Source: Lachnospiraceae bacterium (lineage in GTDB: Bacteria > Bacillota > Clostridia > Lachnospirales > Lachnospiraceae). From it: a stretch of DNA of 12,681 nucleotides. Under the pieces are notes generated by a model, which was not told where the DNA came from, made no database searches, and worked only from the letters and a program-made list of their open reading frames with translations. Of the stretch, positions 6,758 to 12,681 are shown piece after piece. Where the stretch lies: assembly GCA_900765975.1 (NCBI GenBank), contig CAAFTS010000086.1, forward strand, positions 1 to 12,681. The letters are read 5' to 3'. The position numbers and the translations under genes were made by a program. Numbering within the stretch: position 1 is the first letter of the stretch; the number at the start of each line of letters is the position of its first letter.

Positions 6758-7639
6758 ATGAATACAAATGGTATTTATCTGTTTTCAGGAATCAAATTAA
6801 ATTATTTATCTATTACAAGTAAAGATTTACCTTTTTATCATTCCTCTTCTAAACATATTTTAGTCATTGACTATTGTAAGAGCGGAAGAATCGGGTGGAA
6901 AACAGATAACGGAAACTATATTTATCTTGGAAGAGGTGATTTTTCTATTCACACTCTGGATTTCTGCTTAAACAGCAAGATTTCTCTTCCAACAGGAATT
7001 TATGAAGGATTATCTATCTATATTGATTTAAAAGAATTTAAAAAGAATCCCCCAGAACTTTTATCTGACACTGGGATCACCAGTGATGCTTTATATGAAA
7101 AATTATGTAATAATAAAGCATTTCTTCCTTTTGCAGGTAATGTACAAACCGATGCTATTTTTGATTTCTTTTATAATCAATCTACCGCTACTCAACCGGC
7201 TTATCAAAAATTAAAAACACTGGAATTACTCCTTTACCTATATGATAATAAAGAAACGCTTTCTCAACAGCATACTACGAAATATCATCCTGAACAAATT
7301 GAAACCATTCGCCAGATTCATGAATACCTTTTACAAAACTTAAATCAACGTATAACAATTGAAGAACTTTCAAAACAATATTTAATGAATCCAACTACTA
7401 TGAAAGCCTTATTTAAATCAGTTTATGGAACTTCAATTGCTGCACATATGAAAGAACACAGAATGCGAAAAGCATCAGAACTATTATTAAAATCAGAAAT
7501 GAGTATAGCTGAAATAGCTCTGACTGTCGGATATGACAGCCAGAGCAAATTTTCAACGGCTTTCAAAGACTTCTTTCACATTCTTCCGAAAGAATACCGG
7601 AAATTTTATTTTTTGCATCATTCCGATTATCTGTCCTGA
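6758..7639 (+). CDS. AraC-family transcription regulator
   Basis: The 293-residue protein has a C-terminal AraC DNA-binding domain of two helix-turn-helix units: about 200-225 (ITIEELSKQYLMNPTTM) and about 249-282 (MSIAEIALTVGYDSQSKFS, ending in LPKEYRK). The N-terminal half (about 1-165) is a sensor-like region rich in beta-strand patterns (GRIGWKTDNGNYIYLGRGDF) whose ligand I do not recognise. ATG at 6758 follows AGGAGA (6745-6750). The gene starts 18 nt after the arsR stop and shares its promoter, so its product is made when ArsR is released. It probably activates one or more targets, perhaps elsewhere in the genome. The last 28 codons, including the end of the second helix-turn-helix, are also coded on the other strand as the end of yitT. 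Confidence 0.9.
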   Translation: MNTNGIYLFSGIKLNYLSITSKDLPFYHSSSKHILVIDYCKSGRIGWKTDNGNYIYLGRGDFSIHTLDFCLNSKISLPTGIYEGLSIYIDLKEFKKNPPELLSDTGITSDALYEKLCNNKAFLPFAGNVQTDAIFDFFYNQSTATQPAYQKLKTLELLLYLYDNKETLSQQHTTKYHPEQIETIRQIHEYLLQNLNQRITIEELSKQYLMNPTTMKALFKSVYGTSIAAHMKEHRMRKASELLLKSEMSIAEIALTVGYDSQSKFSTAFKDFFHILPKEYRKFYFLHHSDYLS

Positions 7640-8200
7640 TAAAATAACTGTCAAAAGAGAATATAAAATTTTATTTAACGGAATATATGATAGCGATGCA
7701 ACAAGTACTATCAAATCACTTGCCAAATAAATCCACTGAATATCAACCGGAAGTACTGAGGATAAACTCATAGCCAATGCATCATCTCCTGTAGGGGCAC
7801 CACCTACTCTTACACACAGCCCTACACTCACACCTACAAACATCGCCCCAACTACAGCTGCAAGCAACGGCTTTTCTGCAATTTGAGGAAATAATGGATC
7901 AAACTTTTCAAATATTCCATAAAATGTGGAAAAGCCAATTGCCGAAACAAAGGAATACACAAGAAAACGTTTCCCCAAAAGCTTCCAGCCTAGTGCATAA
8001 CATAAGATTGTCAATACCAATCCTGAAATAGATGGTGAAATTCCAAACCAATACTCCACAAGCAATGTTAATCCTAAAATTCCGCCTTCTGTAACCCCGG
8101 ACATAGAATGAATATGATATAGTCCAAATGCTAATAGAGCACTTCCTCCTAATAATAATAGAATCGATGACAATTTTATTTCTTTCCAAATTGTACGCAT
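7553..8200 (-). CDS. YitT-family integral membrane protein (DUF161)
   Basis: The 215-residue membrane protein has about five or six hydrophobic segments. Two related glycine-rich motifs, SGVTEGGILGL (about residue 33) and GGAPTGDDALAMSL (about 133), and LGWKLLGKRF match the YitT/YczE group, whose function is unknown. Many members carry a C-terminal cytoplasmic domain (DUF2179) and run to about 280 residues; this one ends soon after the last membrane segment with a basic tail, KFPVFFRKNVKEVFESR. That tail lies entirely within the 87-bp antisense overlap with araC. ATG at 8200 is supported by AGAGG about 10 nt upstream. The promoter has the spacing and palindrome of a MerR-activated gene, and merR is divergent next door, so the protein is probably induced by the MerR ligand. 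A role in export or tolerance is an inference from regulation only. Confidence 0.88.
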   Translation of the reverse strand: MRTIWKEIKLSSILLLLGGSALLAFGLYHIHSMSGVTEGGILGLTLLVEYWFGISPSISGLVLTILCYALGWKLLGKRFLVYSFVSAIGFSTFYGIFEKFDPLFPQIAEKPLLAAVVGAMFVGVSVGLCVRVGGAPTGDDALAMSLSSVLPVDIQWIYLASDLIVLVASLSYIPLNKILYSLLTVILSGQIIGMMQKIKFPVFFRKNVKEVFESR

Positions 8201-8216
8201 TTCCTAATTTCCTCTC

Positions 8217-8255
8217 TTTACTTTAATATAAATCCAGTATAAACTCTAGTATAAT
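8217..8255 (+). promoter_or_regulatory. Weak candidate promoter elements for merR
   Basis: Two possible -10 boxes are visible: TATAAA (8238-8243), with TTTACT (8217-8222) 15 bp upstream, and TATAAT (8250-8255), with no good -35 box. Both touch or lie in the MerR palindrome, so MerR binding would be expected to limit its own expression. Which one is used cannot be decided from the sequence. Confidence 0.3.
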
Positions 8256-8266
8256 ACCAGAGTCAA
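8236..8266 (-). promoter_or_regulatory. MerR-type promoter of yitT with 19-bp spacer
   Basis: On the minus strand TTGACT (8266-8261) and TATACT (8241-8236) are separated by 19 bp (8260-8242). Such overlong spacing, which makes the promoter inactive until a bound MerR-family dimer untwists the DNA, is the hallmark of MerR-activated genes. The spacer is filled by the palindrome at 8243-8263. The ATPase operon in the same window uses the same hexamers with a normal 17-bp spacer, which makes the contrast clear. Confidence 0.8.
8243..8263. promoter_or_regulatory. MerR operator palindrome
   Basis: ACTCTAGTAT (8243-8252) and ATACCAGAGT (8254-8263) are inverted repeats matching at 9 of 10 arm positions around one central base. 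The ACTC...GAGT ends resemble operators of BmrR/TnrA-type MerR proteins. The palindrome sits in the spacer of the yitT promoter and covers possible merR -10 boxes, fitting activation of yitT and autoregulation. Confidence 0.75.
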
Positions 8267-8282
8267 TAGGAGAATTGGGATT

Positions 8283-9077
8283 ATGAAAAAACATTTTAAA
8301 ATAGGAGAAATTTCTAAATTATACAATATAGGCGTAGATTCCATTCGATATTATGAAGAAATCGGACTTCTAAATCCTGATCGTTCTGAGTCCGGATATC
8401 GCCATTACAGCATACATGACATCTGGAAATTAAATGTCATTCGCGATCTCCGTTCCATTGGTTTCACAATGGAACAAATACATGAATATCTGACTTGCCA
8501 TAATGTCGCTTCTTCTCTAGCCCTCTTGGAAGAAGAAGAAAATGCTATAAAAAAGCAAATGCAGCATCTAATGAAACTTCAAAAAAATGTAGCCCATCGC
8601 TTAGAAACGATTCATTCTGCATTAACCTTGCCATTACACCAGATTACACTCTTGACTTTACCAGCTCGCCACTGCCATAGTTTATCTGAAGGTTATAGTC
8701 ATGCAGAAGAAATGGATCTTCTGATCAAACGACTCATCAATTTAAACCAAGATCGATTATATATTATTGGAAGTAATCAAATCGGAACGGTTATTTCCCA
8801 TACTTCTCTTCTTACTAATAAAAAACCAATTTATCAATCTGTATTTATAATTGATGATGACGGATCAGAAACCATCTCCTCTGGAAAATACCTCACCGTC
8901 GCTTATCGTGGATGTTACACTCAAACTGTCGATTGGGGAATTAAATTAATCGCATATGCAAACGACCATCACCTTAAAATAACCGGAGATTTGCTAGAGC
9001 TTCTCTGGATAGACATCCACACAACATCGGAAGAAAATGAATATATTACCCAGCTACAATTACCAGTTCAAGATTGA
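8283..9077 (+). CDS. MerR-family regulator with GyrI-like ligand-binding domain
   Basis: The 264-residue protein starts with a MerR winged-helix domain (about 5-75: FKIGEISKLYNIGVDSIRYYEEIGLL, then SGYRHYS), followed by a coiled-coil dimerisation helix (about 78-115) and a C-terminal GyrI/BmrR-like effector domain (about 120-262: LLTLPARHC, YLTVAYRGCYTQT, GDLLELLWIDIHTT, ending ITQLQLPV). That arrangement is the BmrR plan, in which hydrophobic cationic compounds are sensed. There is no cysteine pair in the coiled-coil region as in metal-sensing MerR proteins, so a small-molecule ligand is more likely than a metal. ATG at 8283 follows AGGAGA (8268-8273) by 9 nt. It diverges from yitT, its probable target. 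The ABC exporter downstream is on the opposite strand with no visible MerR site, so direct control of it is unsupported. Confidence 0.92.
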   Translation: MKKHFKIGEISKLYNIGVDSIRYYEEIGLLNPDRSESGYRHYSIHDIWKLNVIRDLRSIGFTMEQIHEYLTCHNVASSLALLEEEENAIKKQMQHLMKLQKNVAHRLETIHSALTLPLHQITLLTLPARHCHSLSEGYSHAEEMDLLIKRLINLNQDRLYIIGSNQIGTVISHTSLLTNKKPIYQSVFIIDDDGSETISSGKYLTVAYRGCYTQTVDWGIKLIAYANDHHLKITGDLLELLWIDIHTTSEENEYITQLQLPVQD

Positions 9078-9086
9078 GTCTATCAT

Positions 9087-9116
9087 AAAAAAACAGATTA
9101 CTCTTTTGACTCTGTT
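9087..9116 (-). terminator. Weak terminator after the ABC exporter operon
   Basis: On the minus strand AACAGA (9116-9111) pairs with TCTGTT (9097-9092) around a 13-nt loop and continues into a run of seven T (9093-9087). The stem is short and AT-rich and overlaps the stop codon, so termination may be partial. No comparable plus-strand terminator for merR is visible. Confidence 0.4.
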
Positions 9117-10854
9117 ATGCAAACTGGCTCATATACAGCGCTGCATATTTTCCATTCTGTTTCATTAACGCTTCATGATTTCCCACTTCTTTGATATCCC
9201 CGTCTTCCATATAAAGAATCATATCTGCATCTCGAATCGTAGACAGGCGATGAGCAATAACAAAGCTGGTTCGTCCTTTCATCAATTCTGCCATCGCCTT
9301 TTGAATCAGAACTTCAGTATGTGTGTCTACATTGCTGGTTGCCTCATCTAAGATCATGATTTCCGGGTCTGATGCAATCGCTCTCGCAATAGTAAGCAGC
9401 TGGCGTTCCCCCTGTGAAATATTTTCTGCACCTTTACTCAGCACCATATCATATCCACCCGGAAGTGTTTTTATAAAACTATGCGCACAAGCAGATTTTG
9501 CAGCTTCGATCACTTTTTCTTTCTTCATCTCTTCTTCTGCATAACCAATATTTTCCCGGATTGTGCCCTCAAACAGCCACGTATCCTGCAAAACCATTCC
9601 AAACCGATCCCGAAGTTCTTCTCGTGACATATCTGTAATTTTGACACCGTCCACTTTAATAGAACCGCCATTCACTTCATAGAAACGCATCAGGAGATTG
9701 ATCAGCGTTGTTTTTCCCGCTCCAGTCGGACCTACAACTGCTACTTTTTGTCCCGGTTTTACAGTCAGATTAATTCCATTCATCAACAAACGGTCCGGTG
9801 TATATCCGAATTTTACATTTTCAAATGTTACGCGTCCGCTGCGGTCATCTGGAACAATACACTGCTCGCTGTCCGGAATTTCCTCTTCTGCATCCAGCAA
9901 ACTGAAAATACGATTTCCTGCTGCCGCCGCACCAAAACTTCCTACCATTCCTGCGATTGCAGAAAATGGTTCCGCAAAACGCCACGTATACTCTAACATT
10001 GCCTGTACATTTCCAACTGCAATTTTACCTGCAATTGCCCAAAGACATCCGATAGCCGCACAAAGTATATAACCCAGATCATTTACCAGAGTGGTGATCG
10101 GACTAACTGCTCCTGCTGTTGTCTCCGCTTTTCTCGAACTTATTTTCAACTCATCATTTAATTTCGAGAATTCTTTCTTTGCTCTTTCTTGATAATTAAA
10201 CGTCTGAACAACTGATTGCCCATTGTACATTTCCTCTACATAACCATTTAACTTTCCAAGCAAATCCTGCTGCTGGCTATAATATTTTTCGCTCGCCTTC
10301 ATCACACCTGCCGCACTAAGCAAAGAAAGCGGCACCATAATAATCGGAATCAGTGATAAAGCCGGACTAATGAGCAGCATCATAATCAAAACACCGATGG
10401 CAGTTGTCACCTGTGTGACCACCGCAGTCAGATTCTGACTGATGGTATTATTAATGGTATCTACATCATTGGTGATGACACTTAAAATATCACCATGTGT
10501 ATGAACATCATAGTAGTTCAATTTTAAACGATGCATTTTCTCATCAATTTCCCGACGAATGGTCTGCATCACGTTTGCAGTGATTTTTGCCATTCCAAAT
10601 CCCTGCAAAAAGGAAAACAACTGCGAAATCAGATAGAGTACGACCAGCGCCGCCAGCAGCCACAGGATAGTTTCCCAATAGAATACTCCATCCGCAATAC
10701 TTGCAAACAACGTTGTTGTGACTTTTCCCACAAGAAATGGGGCAAGCACCATAAACGCGGTACTGATCACCGCCGCCGCCAAAACCAAAACCAGACGGAG
10801 CCGATATGCTTTTAAATACCCTAATAACCGTTTCAATATCTCTGTATTTTTCAT
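9115..10854 (-). CDS. ABC exporter half-transporter, subunit with the catalytic site
   Basis: The 579-residue half-transporter has a six-helix membrane domain (about 1-310) and a nucleotide-binding domain (about 340-579). Walker A is GPTGAGKTT (about 375-383), Q-loop LQD (about 422), Walker B ILDE with catalytic E504, and switch histidine H535 (IAHRLS): all consensus. Its signature motif, however, is ISQGE (about 479-483) in place of LSGGQ. This is the pattern of the catalytic partner in heterodimeric drug exporters such as TM287/288, BmrCD and LmrCD. ATG lies 1 nt after the stop of the partner gene and is served by GGAGGAGG within that gene's end (10871-10864), so the two are translationally coupled in equal amounts. 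Likely role: efflux of lipophilic drugs or lipids; the substrate is not evident. Confidence 0.93.
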   Translation of the reverse strand: MKNTEILKRLLGYLKAYRLRLVLVLAAAVISTAFMVLAPFLVGKVTTTLFASIADGVFYWETILWLLAALVVLYLISQLFSFLQGFGMAKITANVMQTIRREIDEKMHRLKLNYYDVHTHGDILSVITNDVDTINNTISQNLTAVVTQVTTAIGVLIMMLLISPALSLIPIIMVPLSLLSAAGVMKASEKYYSQQQDLLGKLNGYVEEMYNGQSVVQTFNYQERAKKEFSKLNDELKISSRKAETTAGAVSPITTLVNDLGYILCAAIGCLWAIAGKIAVGNVQAMLEYTWRFAEPFSAIAGMVGSFGAAAAGNRIFSLLDAEEEIPDSEQCIVPDDRSGRVTFENVKFGYTPDRLLMNGINLTVKPGQKVAVVGPTGAGKTTLINLLMRFYEVNGGSIKVDGVKITDMSREELRDRFGMVLQDTWLFEGTIRENIGYAEEEMKKEKVIEAAKSACAHSFIKTLPGGYDMVLSKGAENISQGERQLLTIARAIASDPEIMILDEATSNVDTHTEVLIQKAMAELMKGRTSFVIAHRLSTIRDADMILYMEDGDIKEVGNHEALMKQNGKYAALYMSQFA

Positions 10855-10855
10855 A

Positions 10856-12580
10856 TCAAAGCGCCTCCTCCCCTAATTGAATCTCTGCAATTTCCCGATA
10901 AAGCGGGCAAGTTTCCAACAATTCCTGATGCGTTCCGTTTCCGACAATCTGTCCGTCATCCACAACCAAAATCCGGTCTGCATCCAGGATGGTACTGATG
11001 CGCTGTGCAACCATGATCACTGTCGCATCCTCAATATGTTCTTTTAAATTTTGACGGAGCTGCCTGTCTGTTTTCATATCCAATGCAGAAAAGCTGTCAT
11101 CAAACACATAAATCTCCGGCTTTTTCATCATTGCTCTTGCAATCGCCATTCTCTGACGCTGGCCCCCGGAAAGATTCGTACCGCCCTGTGCAATCGCATC
11201 ATGGTATCCATGCTCCTTCTTGCAGATAAATTCATCCGCACATGCAATTTGTGCCGCCAGTTTCCAATCTTCTTCTGTTCCATTTTCCTTTCCGAAATTC
11301 AAGTTGTCTGCAATATCACCGGAAAACAATACATTTTTCTGAGGTACATATCCGATCAGCGAGCGTAGATCTTCTGTTCGATACTCTTTTGCATTTACAC
11401 CATCGATCAATACCTCTCCAAACATCGGATCATATAGTCTCGGAATCAGTTTCAAGATACTGGACTTTCCTCGTCCTGTTCCTCCGATGATTGCCGTCAC
11501 CTCTCCCGGATTTGATACAAAACTCACATCTTTCAAAATCGGCTCATCTGCTCCCGGATAAGCAAATGTCACATGACGAAATTCTACCGTTCCATGCATC
11601 GGACGATTTTCCATTGAAAAATCTCCATCACAAATGGAACTTTCTGTTTCCAAAACTTCCGCAATTCGCTTTGCACAAGCATAACTGGTCGGAAACATCA
11701 TAATGACCAAAGAAAGCATCATAACAGAAGTCAATACCATACTGATATACTGGCTGTTTGCCACCAAAGAGCCCACTTCCATAGCACCTGTATCTACAAA
11801 ATACGCACCCATTCCCAAAACTGCCGCTGTTGTAACACCAAAAATCACGCTGATCACCGGCATCAGAAGACTGGTGACACGCCCTGCTGCCATAGCTGTC
11901 ATTGCATAATCCTTATTCGCCTCTTCAAACCGATCCGTTTCCGTTTTTTGTTTATTAAATGCCCGGATAACACGGACACCTTCCAAAGACTCTAAAAACA
12001 ACCGGTTGATCTGATCCAGTTTTTTTCTAAGCCGGATGGAATATCGGGATGCCAACACCATGATAATCGTCAATGCGATCAGCAATACTGGAATGGCAAC
12101 CAAAAGGACAGAACTCACTTTCCCGCCCGTAGCTGCTGAAAATATAAGCCCGGCAACTGCCATCATCGGAGCCAATAGCCCCACTCGAAGCAATAACGTC
12201 AAAAAATTCTGTACATTTGTAATATCAGAAGTACTTCTTGTCACAAGACTCGCAGTACCGAAGTTATCCATTTCTGCTGCTGAAAACTCCTGCACTTTCG
12301 AAAACACTTGATTTCTCAACTGTGCAGCAAACTCCGTGGAAATATACGATGCAATTTTCACCGACAGAAAACTAATCACGCAGGATAATAATGTGCCTCC
12401 TGCCATAATAATCGCATACATCCAGATGACGCGATTTTTTCCTTCCGCTACTCCATGACTAATCATGTGTGCTAAAAAAGAAGGGAGCAACATCTGTCCA
12501 ACTGCCGATAACAAAACCAGTGCAAACAGTTGGACGACTTGACTCATCTTTAATTTAACTTTTGAAAATATGATTTTCAT
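10856..12580 (-). CDS. ABC exporter half-transporter, subunit with the degenerate site
   Basis: The 574-residue half-transporter has a membrane domain (about 1-310) and a nucleotide-binding domain (about 330-574). Walker A is GGTGRGKSS (about 366-374) and the signature is a consensus LSGGQ (about 470-474). Walker B reads VFDDS, with D495 replacing the catalytic glutamate, and the switch histidine is glutamine Q526 (AQRIS). It therefore gives a working signature motif to its partner's ATP site while its own site is hydrolysis-poor, complementing the 579-residue subunit exactly. ATG at 12580 has GAGAGG only about 2 nt ahead, an unusually short distance; the next ATG at 12547 has only AAAG, and an in-frame stop lies just upstream of 12580. 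The gene is first in the pair and begins 12 nt from a probable insertion-sequence end, which has apparently displaced its original upstream region. Confidence 0.92.
   Translation of the reverse strand: MKIIFSKVKLKMSQVVQLFALVLLSAVGQMLLPSFLAHMISHGVAEGKNRVIWMYAIIMAGGTLLSCVISFLSVKIASYISTEFAAQLRNQVFSKVQEFSAAEMDNFGTASLVTRSTSDITNVQNFLTLLLRVGLLAPMMAVAGLIFSAATGGKVSSVLLVAIPVLLIALTIIMVLASRYSIRLRKKLDQINRLFLESLEGVRVIRAFNKQKTETDRFEEANKDYAMTAMAAGRVTSLLMPVISVIFGVTTAAVLGMGAYFVDTGAMEVGSLVANSQYISMVLTSVMMLSLVIMMFPTSYACAKRIAEVLETESSICDGDFSMENRPMHGTVEFRHVTFAYPGADEPILKDVSFVSNPGEVTAIIGGTGRGKSSILKLIPRLYDPMFGEVLIDGVNAKEYRTEDLRSLIGYVPQKNVLFSGDIADNLNFGKENGTEEDWKLAAQIACADEFICKKEHGYHDAIAQGGTNLSGGQRQRMAIARAMMKKPEIYVFDDSFSALDMKTDRQLRQNLKEHIEDATVIMVAQRISTILDADRILVVDDGQIVGNGTHQELLETCPLYREIAEIQLGEEAL
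10864..10871 (-). promoter_or_regulatory. Ribosome binding site inside the upstream ABC gene
   Basis: GGAGGAGG on the minus strand lies within the last codons of the 574-residue subunit, 9 nt before the ATG of the next gene. It fixes that start and supports coupled translation across the TGA-T-ATG junction. Confidence 0.8.
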
Positions 12581-12592
12581 ACCCTCTCATTC

Positions 12593-12681
12593 TGAACTGC
12601 ACCCCGTCAAGTAGACAATTGAAAAAATATAAATTTTTCCTGCCAGTAGAGATTATCTGCTGGCAGTTTTTATGCGGCTTC
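12593..12681 (+). mobile_element. Probable end of an IS3-family (IS150-like) insertion sequence
   Basis: From 12593 the sequence starts TGAACTGCACCCC and continues AAGTAGACAA (12609-12618). This recalls the terminal repeats of the IS150 group of IS3, which begin TG, carry ACTG and CCCC, and then AAGTTxGACA. A terminator-like hairpin just inside (12640-12671) reads toward the element's interior, as expected of a left end guarding its transposase from outside transcription. The transposase and the other end would lie to the right, outside the window. The assignment rests on recalled terminal sequence, not on a coding region. Confidence 0.5.
12640..12671 (+). terminator. Plus-strand terminator inside the putative IS end
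   Basis: CTGCCAGTAGA (12640-12650) pairs with TCTGCTGGCAG (12656-12666) around the loop GATTA, an 11-bp stem with one G-T pair, followed by five T. It works only on the plus strand; the minus strand has no T-run directly after the stem. Confidence 0.75.

Noticed and set aside
7908..8189. 93-codon minus-strand frame inside yitT
   Set aside because: Out-of-frame shadow of the conserved YitT reading frame.
8243..8263. Treating this palindrome as an ArsR or AraC site
   Set aside because: Its position in a 19-bp promoter spacer beside merR and its ACTC...GAGT ends fit MerR-family binding far better.
9076..9112. GAGTC/GACTC inverted repeat as a merR terminator
   Set aside because: The stem is only 5 bp with a 27-nt loop and no plus-strand T-run follows.
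1..12681. CRISPR arrays, tRNA, rRNA, toxin-antitoxin or phage defence genes
   Set aside because: No direct-repeat array, cloverleaf-like segment or matching protein motif was seen on either strand.

Overview
The window looks like chromosomal DNA from a low-GC Firmicute, most likely a gut-type member of Clostridia (Lachnospiraceae-like). This is inferred from the AT-rich codon use, strong AGGAGG-type ribosome binding sites, and the gene families and their arrangement. No rRNA, tRNA, CRISPR array or phage gene is visible. The theme is export across the membrane and the regulators controlling it: a MATE exporter, two P-type ATPases with a separate metal-binding protein, a YitT-type membrane protein and a heterodimeric ABC exporter, with ArsR, AraC and MerR regulators.

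Layout. 1-225 is a gene-free leader with a plausible promoter and a strong terminator-like hairpin ahead of a MepA-like MATE exporter (238-1533, +). Its last 15 bases overlap, tail to tail, the end of a minus-strand operon read from about 6270 to 1519: a 72-residue HMA protein (5992-6210), a P1B-2 (Zn/Cd/Pb) ATPase lacking its own HMA domain (3948-5873), and a CtpE-like P2-type cation ATPase (1519-3939). Diverging from it at 6241-6304 is an arsR-araC operon (6374-7639, +). The two sets share a compact region in which the two -10 boxes overlap on opposite strands and an imperfect inverted repeat covers the arsR -35 box.

Next, yitT (7553-8200, -) runs convergently into araC with an 87-bp coding overlap. 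It diverges from a MerR/GyrI-type regulator gene (8283-9077, +). The yitT promoter is a textbook MerR target: TTGACT, a 19-bp spacer holding a near-perfect palindrome, TATACT. From 9115 to 12580 a minus-strand pair of ABC half-transporters forms a heterodimeric exporter with one canonical and one degenerate ATP site. It starts 12 nt from what looks like the end of an IS3-family (IS150-like) insertion sequence at 12593, whose transposase would lie beyond the right edge.

Working model (inference): metal entering the cell is sensed by ArsR, which derepresses the HMA protein, the P1B-2 pump and the co-transcribed second ATPase. ArsR and AraC are made together, so a second signal may feed into the same response. 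MerR senses an unknown small hydrophobic or cationic ligand and switches on YitT. No single gene family here is new. The parts most worth a second look are the split-HMA/P1B/P2 ATPase operon with its shared promoter, the unusual metal-ligand set of the ArsR protein, the MerR-YitT pairing and the long araC/yitT antisense overlap.
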